Part shown: positions 17,645-26,904 of the stretch, in pieces
Numbering within the stretch: position 1 is the first letter of the stretch
Layout: every line of letters starts with the position of its first letter
NCBI GenBank assembly: GCA_910577915.1
Contig: CAJTOM010000006.1
Location: 1 to 60,407 of the forward strand
Length of the DNA stretch: 60,407 nt
Source: an uncultured Oscillospiraceae bacterium
Lineage (GTDB): Bacteria > Bacillota > Clostridia > Oscillospirales > Oscillospiraceae
Direction of reading: 5' to 3'
Notes under the pieces: generated by a model
Seen by the model: the letters and a program-made list of their open reading frames with translations, nothing else
The model's database searches: none
Told to the model about the DNA's origin: nothing
Position numbers and translations under genes: made by a program

Positions 17645-17803
17645 AGCACCATGAAATACCCTCCGCAGGCATTCGCGTTGAGGTTCCGGTCTCGCGCAAT
17701 GGAAGCCTGTGAACCATGTCAGGCGGGGAACCGAGCAGCATTAAGCGGGACGATATGTGCCGCGAGGGCGCCGGTTCGGAGCGGATGCTTGCGGAGAGGA
17801 TTT
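17645..17803 (+). ncRNA. ffs: signal recognition particle RNA (4.5S-type)
   Basis: Begins just after a strong promoter. It has the domain-IV signature GUCAGG…GGAA…GAGCAGC at 17718-17739, which binds Ffh. A long helix closes it: 17661-17676 pairs with 17781-17796 (16 bp, two G-U), and 17691-17696 pairs with 17761-17766. The position directly before dnaX is the usual one in Firmicutes. Ends are estimated from promoter and helix; there is no clear T-run terminator, so transcription may read into dnaX. Confidence 0.82.
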
Positions 17804-17861
17804 CATGGTGCATATTCTATCTGCGGACAGAGAACCGCGGACCGGAGGGGAGAGCGGCGCG

Positions 17862-19553
17862 ATGTATCAGGCGTTATACCGCAAGTGGCGGCCCAGGGCC
17901 TTCGAGGACGTGGTGGGACAGGAGCACATCACCGGCACCCTGCGCCGGCAGGTGCAGCAGGGGCGGCTGAGCCACGCCTACCTCTTCACCGGCACCCGGG
18001 GCACCGGCAAGACCACCTGCGCCAAGATTCTGGCCAAGGCCGTCAACTGCCTCCACCCCGCGGACGGGGACCCCTGCGGCCAGTGCGCCGCCTGTCAGGG
18101 GATCGACAGCGGCAGCCTGCTGGACGTGCTGGAGCTGGACGCGGCGTCCAACAACGGCGTGGACCACGTCCGCGCCCTGCGGGACGAGGCCATCTATTCC
18201 CCGGCCAGCGTCAAGTACCGGGTGTACATTGTAGATGAGGTCCACATGCTCTCCACACCGGCCTTCAACGCCCTGCTGAAGATTCTGGAGGAGCCCCCGG
18301 CGCACCTCATCTTCATCCTGGCCACCACGGAGCTCCACAAGGTGCCCGCCACCATCCTCTCCCGGTGCCAGCGGTTCGCCTTCAAGCGCATCCGGCCCCA
18401 GGACATCAGCGCACGGCTGCTGTACGTGGCCCAGCGGGAGGGGCTGGAGCTGCTGCCGGAGGCGGCGGAGCTGCTGGCCCGCCTGGCCGACGGGGCGCTG
18501 CGGGACGCGCTGAGCCTGCTGGACCAGTGCGCCGGCGGCGGCGGGACCATCGACAGCGGCCGGGTGCTGGACGTGCTGGGACTGGCGGGGAACATACAGA
18601 CGGCGGAGCTGATGGAGTGCGTCCTCCGCCGGGACGCCGGGGAGGCTCTGGCGTACCTGCACCGGCTGTACGCCGGGGGGCGGGACGTGGGGGCCCTGCT
18701 GGGGGAGCTGTCCGTTCTGGCCCGGGACCTGCTTATCCGCATGACCGCCCGGTCCGGGGGGGAGGAGCTGCTCAGCGGCGGCTACGACGGCCCCACAATG
18801 GACCGGCTGAGCCAGGGGCTGAGCCCCGCCCGGCTGCTGTTTATGACCAGCCATCTCCAGAGCGCCTGTGCCGCCCTGCCCATGAGCCCCAACCGGCGCA
18901 CCGACGCGGAGCTGTGCCTGCTGCGGCTGTGCGACGAGGGGCTGTGCGGCGACGTGACGGCCCTGGCCGCCCGCCTGGCCCGGCTGGAGGAGGGGGGAGG
19001 CGTCCGGGTCCCTCCGGCGGCCCCCCGGCCCGCGCCGCAGAAGGCGGCCCCCGCCGGTCCGCCCCCCTGGGACGAGGCCCCGCCGCCCCCTGACGCGCCG
19101 CCCTGGGAGGAGCCCTCGGCTTCCCCGCCGGAGGAGAGCCCGCCCCCCAGGGGCCGGCCGGCGCAGCCACCGGCCCCCGCTGATCCGCAGGAGCCCGCCC
19201 CCCCGGCGGCGGCCCGGCCCCCGGAGGGCGCCGGCGGCGACGCCGGACTGTGGCGGGAGCTGGTGGAGCAGTACAAAAACCAGCTCACCCCCATGTACTG
19301 GTTTATGCTGGACGACGCCGGCGGCGCTATGGAGGGGGACGTGATGGCGGTGCGCTGCGGCGACGAGCTGACGCTGGAGAGCCTCAACTGCCCGGAGGTG
19401 GCGGAGGTCATCCGGTCCGTCACCAGCCAGCGGCTGGGGCGGCCGGTGTCGGTCCGCTTTCTGCTGGGCGCCGGGGAGGCCTCCGCCCCCCAGGACAAGC
19501 TGGAGGAGCTCATCCGCCAGGGGAGCCGCTACGACAGCTTCACCGTCAAATAA
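17862..19553 (+). CDS. dnaX: DNA polymerase III subunit gamma/tau
   Basis: 563 residues. It is the AAA+ motor of the clamp loader that places the sliding clamp on DNA. Visible are the N-terminus MYQALYRKWRPRAFEDVVGQ, Walker A GTRGTGKTTCAK, a four-cysteine zinc site (…CGQCAAC…), Walker B VDEVHML and the sensor region. A proline/alanine-rich linker (about 385-460) leads to a short C-terminal tau-like domain. The ATG at 17862 is chosen although the frame is open upstream: the family N-terminus starts there, GGAGGGG lies before it, and upstream sequence is the SRP RNA. The usual downstream partners ybaB and recR are absent. Confidence 0.95.
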   Translation: MYQALYRKWRPRAFEDVVGQEHITGTLRRQVQQGRLSHAYLFTGTRGTGKTTCAKILAKAVNCLHPADGDPCGQCAACQGIDSGSLLDVLELDAASNNGVDHVRALRDEAIYSPASVKYRVYIVDEVHMLSTPAFNALLKILEEPPAHLIFILATTELHKVPATILSRCQRFAFKRIRPQDISARLLYVAQREGLELLPEAAELLARLADGALRDALSLLDQCAGGGGTIDSGRVLDVLGLAGNIQTAELMECVLRRDAGEALAYLHRLYAGGRDVGALLGELSVLARDLLIRMTARSGGEELLSGGYDGPTMDRLSQGLSPARLLFMTSHLQSACAALPMSPNRRTDAELCLLRLCDEGLCGDVTALAARLARLEEGGGVRVPPAAPRPAPQKAAPAGPPPWDEAPPPPDAPPWEEPSASPPEESPPPRGRPAQPPAPADPQEPAPPAAARPPEGAGGDAGLWRELVEQYKNQLTPMYWFMLDDAGGAMEGDVMAVRCGDELTLESLNCPEVAEVIRSVTSQRLGRPVSVRFLLGAGEASAPQDKLEELIRQGSRYDSFTVK

Positions 19554-19570
19554 AAATTCCTATAACTGAA

Positions 19571-19612
19571 CCGGGAGAGCCGCCTGCTTCAGACGGCCCT
19601 CCCGGCTTTTTT
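19571..19612 (+). terminator. terminator after dnaX
   Basis: GC-rich stem with two mismatches (19571 to 19605) followed by six T (19607-19612). Confidence 0.8.
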
Positions 19613-19625
19613 GCCCCGCGGGCGG

Positions 19626-20246
19626 CTACCGGATGAAGTTGGTTTTGACCGGCGGCTCCTGGACGGGGAGGGGGACGCCCGCCGCCCGGCCGGCCTCCAG
19701 GCACCGCAGCAGCCAGGCCATGTTGCGGCCCAGCTGGCGCATGACCGCCATGCCCTCCAGGTCCTGGCGGACCTCGTCGGGGGTGTTCCCGTGGACCATG
19801 GGCCAGTAGCGGGAGGAGACCACGGGCATCTGGCTGATGGTGAAGTACTTGTTGAGCTGGTCGATGGCGGCGGTGGTTCCGCCCCGGCGGGCGGAGACCA
19901 CGGCGGCGGCGGGCTTGAGCTGCAGGGCGCTTTTGGCGGAGTAGAAGAGCCGGTCCAGGGCGCAGGTGACCTGTCCCGAGGCGGCGGCGAAGTGGACCGG
20001 GGAGCCCACCACCAGGCCGTCGCAGTTCCGCATCCGCTCTGCGGCGGCGTTGACCGCGTCGTCACAGACGCAGCGGCCCAGCTTGGCGCAGGCCCCGCAG
20101 CCCCGGCAGCCGGCGGTGTCCCCCTGGCCCAGCCAGAACAGCTCGGTCTCCACTCCCTCGCCCTCCAGGGCGGCGGCCACCTCCGCCAGAGCGGTGTGGG
20201 TGCAGCCCTCCCTGTGGGGCGAGCCGTTGAGAAGCAGTACTTTCAT
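19626..20246 (-). CDS. flavodoxin-fold NAD(P)H-dependent FMN reductase family protein
   Basis: 206 residues of the iron-sulfur-flavoprotein/NADPH-FMN reductase type. The opening MKVLLLNGSPHREGCTHTAL is the FMN phosphate-binding loop, and GLVVGSPVHF is the second flavin-contact loop. A cysteine cluster near residues 46-57 (CRGCGACAKLGRC) matches the compact motif that binds a 4Fe-4S cluster in Isf-like flavoproteins. It is a cytoplasmic electron-transfer protein; partner unknown. The start has GGAGG nine bases upstream and its own promoter. It converges on dnaX. Confidence 0.85.
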   Translation of the reverse strand: MKVLLLNGSPHREGCTHTALAEVAAALEGEGVETELFWLGQGDTAGCRGCGACAKLGRCVCDDAVNAAAERMRNCDGLVVGSPVHFAAASGQVTCALDRLFYSAKSALQLKPAAAVVSARRGGTTAAIDQLNKYFTISQMPVVSSRYWPMVHGNTPDEVRQDLEGMAVMRQLGRNMAWLLRCLEAGRAAGVPLPVQEPPVKTNFIR

Positions 20247-20281
20247 AAGCGGTACCTCCTGAGATGAGAGTCTTGCTCTTC

Positions 20282-20309
20282 AGTATAGCAGATTCCCCGG
20301 AAAAGGCAA
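20282..20309 (-). promoter_or_regulatory. promoter of the FMN reductase gene
   Basis: Minus strand TTGCCT (20304-20309), 16-bp spacer, TATACT (20282-20287). Confidence 0.6.
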
Positions 20310-20352
20310 TGGCGCGCGCCGCTCTTTTTACCAGAATTTTTGCGCCAGCGCC

Positions 20353-20381
20353 TTGCTGTTTGGGAAAAAGTCTGGTATAAT
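20353..20381 (+). promoter_or_regulatory. promoter of the three-gene phosphorelay operon
   Basis: TTGCTG (20353-20358), 17-bp spacer, TATAAT (20376-20381). Transcription would begin near 20388, which rules out frames starting at 20340. Confidence 0.7.
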
Positions 20382-20459
20382 TACCGTGCCGGTTTGCAGC
20401 CTCCCCATGGAGCGCGCGCGGCAGACAACTCCCTGCGCCATTGCAGCCATAGAAAGGAC

Positions 20460-22583
20460 GTGGACTCCATCAACAGCGAACAGACGCGCAGACAGAAGAT
20501 TCTTATCGCGGACGACTCGGAGATGAACCGCTCGATCCTGGCGGATATGCTGGGAGAGGAGTATGATATTGTGGAGGCGGAGGACGGCGTGAAGGCCGTG
20601 GCGGCCCTGCAGCAATATGGAACGGAGATCAGTCTGCTCCTGCTGGATATTGTCATGCCGGAGATGGACGGGTTCGAGGTGCTGGCGGTGATGAACAAGA
20701 ACCGCTGGATTGAGGACGTGCCCGTCATCATGATCTCCGCCGAGACCTCCCCCGCATTCATGGAGCGGGCCTTCTCCCAGGGCGTGACCGACTTTATCAG
20801 CCGCCCCTTCAACGCGCTGCTGGTCTACCGCCGGGTGGTCAACACCATTTTCCTCTACGCCAAGCAGAAGAAGCTGGCGGGCATGGTGGCCGACCAGATC
20901 TACGAAAAAGAGAAACAGAGCACCCTGATGATCGACATCCTCAGCCACATTGTGGAGTTCCGCAACGGGGAGAGCGGCCAGCATGTGCTGCATATCCGCG
21001 CCCTCACGGAGCTGTTTCTCCACCATCTGCAGCACAAGACCGACCGCTACCCCCTCTCCCAGGCGGATGTGTCCCTCATCAGCACCGCCTCGGCCCTCCA
21101 CGACATCGGGAAGATCTCCATCCCCGACGAGGTCCTCAACAAGCCCGGCCGGCTCACAGACCAGGAATTTGAGATTATGAAGACCCACACGGTGGTGGGG
21201 TCTCAGATGATGGACAATCTGCCCATCCACACCGAGGAGCCCCTGGTGAAGGTGGCCCGCTCCATCTGCCGCTGGCACCACGAGCGCTGGGACGGGCGGG
21301 GCTACCCCGACGGCCTGCGGGGGGACGACATCCCCATCGGCGCGCAGATCGTGGCCCTGGCCGACGTGTACGACGCCCTCACCAGCGAGCGGGTGTACAA
21401 GCGGGCCTTCCCCCACGAGGTGGCGGTGCAGATGATCCTGGACGGCCAGTGCGGGGCCTTCAACCCCCTGCTGCTGGAGTGCCTGGTGGAGGTGGCCGAA
21501 CGCCTGCCCCAGGAGCTGTCCGGCGGGAGCAGCGAGGAGCGGGTCAGCCGCATGGAGATGCGCTCCGTGGCGGAGGAGATGCACCGCCACGAGGAGCTGT
21601 CCGCCTCCGAGCGCACCCTGCACCTTTTGGAGCATGAGCGGATGAAGTACAGCTTCTTTGCCGCCATGAGCCAGGAGGTCCAGTTTGAGTACACCCTCAC
21701 GCCCCCCATGATCACCCTGAACACCTGGGGCGCCAACAAGTTCGGCCTCCAGGAGACAGTGCTCGACCCCTTCAGCAACCAGCAGGTGCTGGACATCATC
21801 AGCGAAGACAGCCTCCAGGGCCTGTCCAAGGCCCTCAGAAGCAGCACCCCGGCCCAGCCCCTGGTAAAGTACGAGTGCAAGATCCGCATCCAGGGGGAGG
21901 AGCGCTGGTGCCGGGTGATCGCCAGGGCCACCTGGTCCGCCGACGACGTCCCCGCGTTCACCGGGGCCATCGGCAAGGCCACCGACATCCACGACTCCCG
22001 CATGAAGCTGGACGCCCTGGAGCGCATGGCCTCCCACGACACCCTCACCGGCCTTTTCAACCACGCCGCCGCCAAAAAGCGGATCATGGAGCAGCTCGAC
22101 GACCGGCCCCACGGCCGCTTCGTTCTGGCCATCTTCGACCTGGACCACTTCAAGTCCGCCAACGATACATACGGCCACATGTTTGGCGACGAGGTGCTGA
22201 AATTCCTGGCGGCAAAGCTGTGCGAGTGCACCCGCGGGGTGGACATCGCCGCCCGGGTGGGGGGGGATGAGTTTCTGCTGTTCCTGGAGTACCAGGGGGA
22301 GTTTGAGCCGATTATTGCCCGTATCTTCGCCTCCCTGTCCGGCTGCACCTACCAGAGCTTCCCCATCTCCGTCAGCATGGGCGTGGCCCGCACGGACGTG
22401 GTAGGCACCGATTACGAGGATCTGTTCCACGCCGCAGATCAGGCGCTGTACACCGTCAAGCGCTCCGGGCGGGGGAATTACCGGTTTTATGACGAGAGCA
22501 TGGGCAGGATGCTGTCCGCCATCTCGCCCATTGACGGCGGCGATACCGCTGAACCGACAGAAAAAATGGAGGAGCTATCATGA
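20460..22583 (+). CDS. response regulator with HD-GYP and GGDEF domains (cyclic-di-GMP turnover)
   Basis: 707 residues if started at GTG 20460. Receiver domain (about 8-125) with phospho-acceptor D63; HD-GYP phosphodiesterase domain (about 140-345) with HDIGK near 213 and HHERWDGRGYPDG near 272; a PAS-like region (about 385-515); and a GGDEF cyclase domain (about 525-690) with an intact GGDEF motif. It can in principle both make and break cyclic-di-GMP under phosphorylation control. The start is uncertain: the only in-frame GTG/ATG before the receiver fold is the GTG at 20460, one base after AAAGGA, which is too close. Next genes: Hpt protein (ATGA overlap) and hybrid kinase. Confidence 0.9.
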   Translation: MDSINSEQTRRQKILIADDSEMNRSILADMLGEEYDIVEAEDGVKAVAALQQYGTEISLLLLDIVMPEMDGFEVLAVMNKNRWIEDVPVIMISAETSPAFMERAFSQGVTDFISRPFNALLVYRRVVNTIFLYAKQKKLAGMVADQIYEKEKQSTLMIDILSHIVEFRNGESGQHVLHIRALTELFLHHLQHKTDRYPLSQADVSLISTASALHDIGKISIPDEVLNKPGRLTDQEFEIMKTHTVVGSQMMDNLPIHTEEPLVKVARSICRWHHERWDGRGYPDGLRGDDIPIGAQIVALADVYDALTSERVYKRAFPHEVAVQMILDGQCGAFNPLLLECLVEVAERLPQELSGGSSEERVSRMEMRSVAEEMHRHEELSASERTLHLLEHERMKYSFFAAMSQEVQFEYTLTPPMITLNTWGANKFGLQETVLDPFSNQQVLDIISEDSLQGLSKALRSSTPAQPLVKYECKIRIQGEERWCRVIARATWSADDVPAFTGAIGKATDIHDSRMKLDALERMASHDTLTGLFNHAAAKKRIMEQLDDRPHGRFVLAIFDLDHFKSANDTYGHMFGDEVLKFLAAKLCECTRGVDIAARVGGDEFLLFLEYQGEFEPIIARIFASLSGCTYQSFPISVSMGVARTDVVGTDYEDLFHAADQALYTVKRSGRGNYRFYDESMGRMLSAISPIDGGDTAEPTEKMEELS

Positions 22584-22942
22584 CGCTGAAGGAGTGCTAC
22601 GCCGCCCTGGGCGGCGATTACGACGCGGTGCTGGGCCGTCTGCCCGGCGAGAAGTTTGTGCAGAAGTTTGTGCTGAAGTTTTTGAACGACGGCAGCTATG
22701 ACCTGCTGCTTCGCTCCATGGAGGAGCAGAACTATGAGGAGGCCTTCCGGGCCGCCCACACCATCAAGGGCATGTGCCAGAATCTGGATTTCACCCGGCT
22801 CTACGAGTCCAGCGCCCAGCTCAGCGAGGCCCTGCGGGGCGGCGCCGCCCCCGATGCACCCTCCCTGCTTGAGCGGGTGGGGGAGGACTACCGGCAGACC
22901 GTGGAGGCCATCCGGGCGTTTCAGGCGTCGGCCGGTGTATAA
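22580..22942 (+). CDS. Hpt (histidine phosphotransfer) domain protein
   Basis: 120 residues, a stand-alone Hpt four-helix protein. The phospho-histidine is H60 in AAHTIKGMCQNL. It would shuttle phosphate between the hybrid kinase encoded next and the receiver of the preceding cyclic-di-GMP protein. The ATG overlaps the preceding stop (ATGA), with GGAGG just upstream, so it is translationally coupled. Substrate specificity is inferred only from the operon. Confidence 0.92.
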   Translation: MTLKECYAALGGDYDAVLGRLPGEKFVQKFVLKFLNDGSYDLLLRSMEEQNYEEAFRAAHTIKGMCQNLDFTRLYESSAQLSEALRGGAAPDAPSLLERVGEDYRQTVEAIRAFQASAGV

Positions 22943-22987
22943 ACAGGCGCGGCAGCGCGGGATACGCAGAGTGGGAGGTGCCATGGG

Positions 22988-25558
22988 ATGCGCAGCAAAC
23001 TAAAAAACAGGACGACCCGGTTTTTGACGGTCAGCTTGATTCTGGTCTCCATTCTGACTGTCTTCGTTTTCTCTTTTCTGGCGGTCTACATGGACCGGCG
23101 GAGCGTGGATACCATCAGCGAGGTGGGCAAGATCTACATGAGCGGCATGAGCGAGCAGATCGCTCTCCATTTTGCCACCACCATCGACCTGCGCCTGAGC
23201 CAGGTGGAGGCGCTGGTGGAGACCCACGATCCCCGCAGCGCCCAGACCGACAAGCTGGTGAACGACCTGATCTACAGCGCCCAGGCCCGCGGCTTCAGCC
23301 ACCTGGGCTTCTACTCCGCCGACGGGAATTTTGTGATGCTCTACGGCGACGAGGTGGAGGTCACCGATCCGGTCCCCTTTCTGGAGTCCCTGAACAGCGG
23401 GGAAAAGAAGGTGGCGGTGGGCACCGACTCGACAGGGAGCAAGGTGGTGCTTATGGGCGTGTCCGCCTCCTATCCCATGGAGGAGGGCGAGCAGTGCACC
23501 GCCCTGGTGGCGGGTCTGCCGGTGGACTATATCAGCGACACGCTCTCCCTCAACACCAGCGACGGCATGGTCTACTCCTACATCATCAGGAGGGACGGCT
23601 CTTTTGTCATCCGCAGCGGCGTGGCCGCCCAGGACAACTATTTTGAGCAGATGTACGTCACCTTCAACGAGTTGGGCGGCACAGATGCGGATATGCACGT
23701 CACCGCCCTCAAAAACGCCATCGAGCGGGGGGAGGACTACTCCGCCGTGCTGCAGATCGGGAAGGACCGGCGGCACATACACAGCACCAAGCTGGCCTAC
23801 TCCGAGTGGAATCTGGTGGTGGTGATGCCCTATGGGAGCCTGAACGAGGAGATCTCCGACCTCAGCAGCCAGTGGATCTCCCTGGCCCTGGGCAGCAGCG
23901 GCTTGATTCTTGCGGTGCTGCTGCTGGTGTTTGTCAAGTACTTCCGGATGACCAAGCAGCAGATGATCGAGCTGGAGCAGGCACGGAAGGAGGCGGTCCA
24001 CGCCAACCGGGCCAAGAGCGAGTTCCTCTCCAACATGAGCCACGACATCCGCACCCCCATGAACGCCATTGTGGGCATGACGGCCATCGCCACGGCCAAT
24101 CTGAACGACATCCAGCAGGTCCGCAACTGCCTGAGAAAGATTGCCCTGTCCGGCAAGCATCTGCTGGGCCTTATCAACGATGTGCTGGATATGAGCAAGA
24201 TCGAGAGCGGTAAGCTGACGCTGAACATGGACCAGATCTCCCTGCGGGAGGTGATGGACAGCATCGTCAGCATCGTGCAGCCCCAGATCCGGAGCAAGCA
24301 CCAGCAGTTTGACGTCTTCATCCACGACATCTCCGCGGAGAACGTGTGCTGCGACAGCGTGCGGCTGAACCAGGTGCTGCTGAACATCCTGGGCAACGCG
24401 GTGAAGTTCACCCCCGAGGGGGGCGAGATCCACGTGGCCATGTACGAGGAGCCGTCGGACCGGGGGCCGGAGTTTATCCGCATTCACATGCGGATCCGGG
24501 ACACGGGCATCGGCATGACGCCGGAGTACAAGGAGCGCATCTTCGACTCCTTCAGCCGGGAGGACAGCGCCCGGGTGCGTAAGACCGAGGGCAGCGGCCT
24601 GGGCATGGCCATCACCAAGTACATCATCGACGCCATGGGCGGTACCATCGAGGTGGATAGCGAGCCCGGCAAGGGCACCGAGTTCCATGTTGTGCTGGAT
24701 CTGGAGCAGGCCACGATCCAAGAGGTGGACATGGTTCTGCCCGACTGGAACATGCTGGTGGTGGACGACGATAAGCAGCTGTGCGAGAGCACGGTGGAGT
24801 CCCTGCGCTCCATCGGGGTGAAGGCGGACTGGAGCCTGGACGCGGAGAAGGCCCTGGAGAAGGTGGAGGAGCGCCACAGGCGCGGCGACGACTACCAGAT
24901 CATCCTGCTGGACTGGAAGCTGCCGGGGATGGACGGCATCACTGCCGCACGGGAGATCCGGCGGCTCTACGGCGATGACGTGCCCATTCTGCTGATTTCC
25001 GCCTACGACTGGAGCGAGATCGAGACAGAGGCGCGGTCGGCGGGCATTACCGGCTTTATCTCCAAGCCCCTGTTCAAATCCACCCTGTTTTACGGCCTGC
25101 GCCAGTATATGGGGGAGGCCGGCGCCCCGCTGGAGAAGGAGGAGGCGGAGATCGACCTCAGCGGCCGCCGGGTGCTGCTGGCGGAGGACAACGAGCTCAA
25201 CTGGGAGATCGCCAGCGAGCTGCTCAGCGAGCAAGGCCTGGAGCTGGAGTGGGCGGAGAACGGCCAGGTCTGCCTGGAGATGTTCCAGGCACAGCAGCCG
25301 GGGTACTACGACGCCGTGCTCATGGACCTGCGCATGCCCGTTATGACGGGCTATCAGGCCACCGAGGCCATCCGCGGCCTGGAGCGGGAGGACGCCAAGA
25401 CCATCCCCATCATCGCCATGACGGCGGACGCCTTTGCCGAGGACGTCCAGAAGTGCCTGGACTACGGCATGAACGCCCACGTGGCCAAGCCCATCGACGT
25501 GCGGGAGGTCTCCCGTCAGCTGTTAAGGTTTATGCGGCCCTTGGACGGGCGGCAGTAA
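22988..25558 (+). CDS. hybrid sensor histidine kinase with two receiver domains
   Basis: 856 residues. Membrane span about 11-34, extracytoplasmic Cache-like sensor to about 294, second span about 296-319, coiled coil, HisKA with H352 in MSHDIRTPMN, HATPase with the expected N and G boxes, then two receivers with phospho-acceptors D642 (ILLDWKLPG) and D780 (LMDLRMP). It would sense an outside signal and pass phosphate through its receivers and the Hpt protein. The ATG at 22988 follows GGAGGTG about nine bases upstream. It is last in the operon, with a terminator immediately after. Confidence 0.94.
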   Translation: MRSKLKNRTTRFLTVSLILVSILTVFVFSFLAVYMDRRSVDTISEVGKIYMSGMSEQIALHFATTIDLRLSQVEALVETHDPRSAQTDKLVNDLIYSAQARGFSHLGFYSADGNFVMLYGDEVEVTDPVPFLESLNSGEKKVAVGTDSTGSKVVLMGVSASYPMEEGEQCTALVAGLPVDYISDTLSLNTSDGMVYSYIIRRDGSFVIRSGVAAQDNYFEQMYVTFNELGGTDADMHVTALKNAIERGEDYSAVLQIGKDRRHIHSTKLAYSEWNLVVVMPYGSLNEEISDLSSQWISLALGSSGLILAVLLLVFVKYFRMTKQQMIELEQARKEAVHANRAKSEFLSNMSHDIRTPMNAIVGMTAIATANLNDIQQVRNCLRKIALSGKHLLGLINDVLDMSKIESGKLTLNMDQISLREVMDSIVSIVQPQIRSKHQQFDVFIHDISAENVCCDSVRLNQVLLNILGNAVKFTPEGGEIHVAMYEEPSDRGPEFIRIHMRIRDTGIGMTPEYKERIFDSFSREDSARVRKTEGSGLGMAITKYIIDAMGGTIEVDSEPGKGTEFHVVLDLEQATIQEVDMVLPDWNMLVVDDDKQLCESTVESLRSIGVKADWSLDAEKALEKVEERHRRGDDYQIILLDWKLPGMDGITAAREIRRLYGDDVPILLISAYDWSEIETEARSAGITGFISKPLFKSTLFYGLRQYMGEAGAPLEKEEAEIDLSGRRVLLAEDNELNWEIASELLSEQGLELEWAENGQVCLEMFQAQQPGYYDAVLMDLRMPVMTGYQATEAIRGLEREDAKTIPIIAMTADAFAEDVQKCLDYGMNAHVAKPIDVREVSRQLLRFMRPLDGRQ

Positions 25559-25570
25559 CTGACATGAGAA

Positions 25571-25604
25571 GGAACCGGCCGGTGCGCAAGCACCGGCCGG
25601 TTCC
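25571..25604. terminator. bidirectional terminator between the hybrid kinase and acyltransferase genes
   Basis: Perfect 15-bp stem (25571-25585 with 25590-25604), GCAA tetraloop, T-rich on the right. Confidence 0.8.
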
Positions 25605-25611
25605 CCTTTAT

Positions 25612-26904
25612 CTATGTCGCGCGCGGCTTGCTCCGCCGGCGGGAGCGATCCTCCATTTTCAGCTTGTAGAGCTCCTCGGTGGCAAAGCTGAGCTTGGTGA
25701 CCACGTTCCGCTTGGTGGGGTAGCAGTAGAGGCTGTCGTTGTCGGTGGAGATGTCCACACAGTCCTCGGGGCGGATGTAGCAGTAGTCGTACTCCACGTG
25801 GAGCCCGTACATCCCCAGGGGCGGGCGGTGGATGCGGTAGGGCTGCCCGTTGTGGACGCCCTCCACGATAAAGCCGCTGTCCATGTCGTGGGTGAGCCGC
25901 GCCATCCCCAGCCTCTGGAACCGCCAGGCGTTGGGCAGGGAGAAGACCTCCACCTCGTCCTCGAAGCGGTAGGTCCCCGCCTCCAGCTGGGCGCGGACCT
26001 GGCTGCGCTCCCACTCGAACCAGTCAGGGACGTAGGGGAACTCCGTCTCCCCCTCCCGGGCGTGGAGCACCCCCAGCTCGTCGAGCTCCCACTCCTGGCC
26101 GCAGGCGGCGCAGCGCAGGACGGCCCCCTGGCTCTCCATCCGGCTCTCGGTGAGGCAGCGGGGGCACTGGTAGAGAATCTTGTGGAGCCCCTCGGCCCGG
26201 AAGGGCTCGGTGATGCGGATGTTCCGCTCCCGCTGCCAGCGGTACTCGTCGTACTCCATGGCGGCGCGGATGGCTGCCCCGATCTCGGCGGCGGACTTCT
26301 CCGCCACGTCGCCGGCGGTGAGCACCTGGGTCATGGTGGTGTAGAGGGGGACCTTCCGGGGCTGGCGGTAGTTCCAGAAGGGGGTGTGGAGGTAGTTGCC
26401 GTGGTGGAGCAGCACCACCACGGGCACGCCCTGCATCTTCACCAGCTTTCCCAGGGAGTCGGGGAGGATGGCGGTGGTGCCCGCCGGGGAGTAGCGGGCC
26501 TCGGGGTACATGCACAGGATGTCCCCGTACTCGTGGAGGACCTTCCGGGCCGAGCGCAGCAGTGTCATGTCGGTGGTGAACTTCCGCTTGCACAGGCAGC
26601 CCAGCCACTCCATGATAAAGGGGCGGCGGTAGTAGCCGTCGATGGTGGCGATGTTGTTGACCGGGTGGGGCCAGGTGGCGATGGAGCACAGGTGGAAATC
26701 CACAAAGTGCATGTGGTTGCTCAGCAGGATGTAGGGGGGCTTGAGGCCCTCCATGTGGATTTTCTCAATCTCGTAGGGCTGTCCCGCCATGCTCAGGCCG
26801 CACAGGGCCCGCAGAATGGCGGTGAACACCCGCCGCTGCTTCAGGGGCGGCCGGGTGGTGTCGTAGCGCCGGAGACGGCCGTAGTTGACATCAATGGAGT
26901 CCAT
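25612..26904 (-). CDS. PlsC-like acyltransferase with zinc-ribbon insertion
   Basis: 430 residues. The N-terminal half is a glycerolipid acyltransferase (1-acylglycerol-3-phosphate type): H64-x4-D69 in SNHMHFVD and the phosphate-binding-like YPEARYSPAG. Around residues 240-265 two CxxC pairs (CPRC, CAAC) form a zinc ribbon, which plain PlsC proteins lack. A C-terminal part of about 150 residues is of unknown role. It is probably membrane-associated and acts on a lipid precursor; the acceptor is unknown. GGAGGGG precedes the ATG. It is divergent from the HD gene. Confidence 0.75.
   Translation of the reverse strand: MDSIDVNYGRLRRYDTTRPPLKQRRVFTAILRALCGLSMAGQPYEIEKIHMEGLKPPYILLSNHMHFVDFHLCSIATWPHPVNNIATIDGYYRRPFIMEWLGCLCKRKFTTDMTLLRSARKVLHEYGDILCMYPEARYSPAGTTAILPDSLGKLVKMQGVPVVVLLHHGNYLHTPFWNYRQPRKVPLYTTMTQVLTAGDVAEKSAAEIGAAIRAAMEYDEYRWQRERNIRITEPFRAEGLHKILYQCPRCLTESRMESQGAVLRCAACGQEWELDELGVLHAREGETEFPYVPDWFEWERSQVRAQLEAGTYRFEDEVEVFSLPNAWRFQRLGMARLTHDMDSGFIVEGVHNGQPYRIHRPPLGMYGLHVEYDYCYIRPEDCVDISTDNDSLYCYPTKRNVVTKLSFATEELYKLKMEDRSRRRSKPRAT

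Noticed and set aside
17757..17861. Upstream extension of dnaX to a GTG at 17757
   Set aside because: That DNA encodes the 3' half of the SRP RNA, and DnaX proteins start with the MYQALYRKWRP pattern at 17862.
20340..20459. TTG start at 20340 for the HD-GYP/GGDEF protein
   Set aside because: It lies upstream of the -35 and -10 boxes and codes for no conserved residues.
23000..25480. 826-codon minus-strand frame opposite the hybrid kinase, and similar long minus frames (for example 20328-22430)
   Set aside because: Low-complexity shadows of GC-rich genes. The plus-strand products have clear domains and operon structure.
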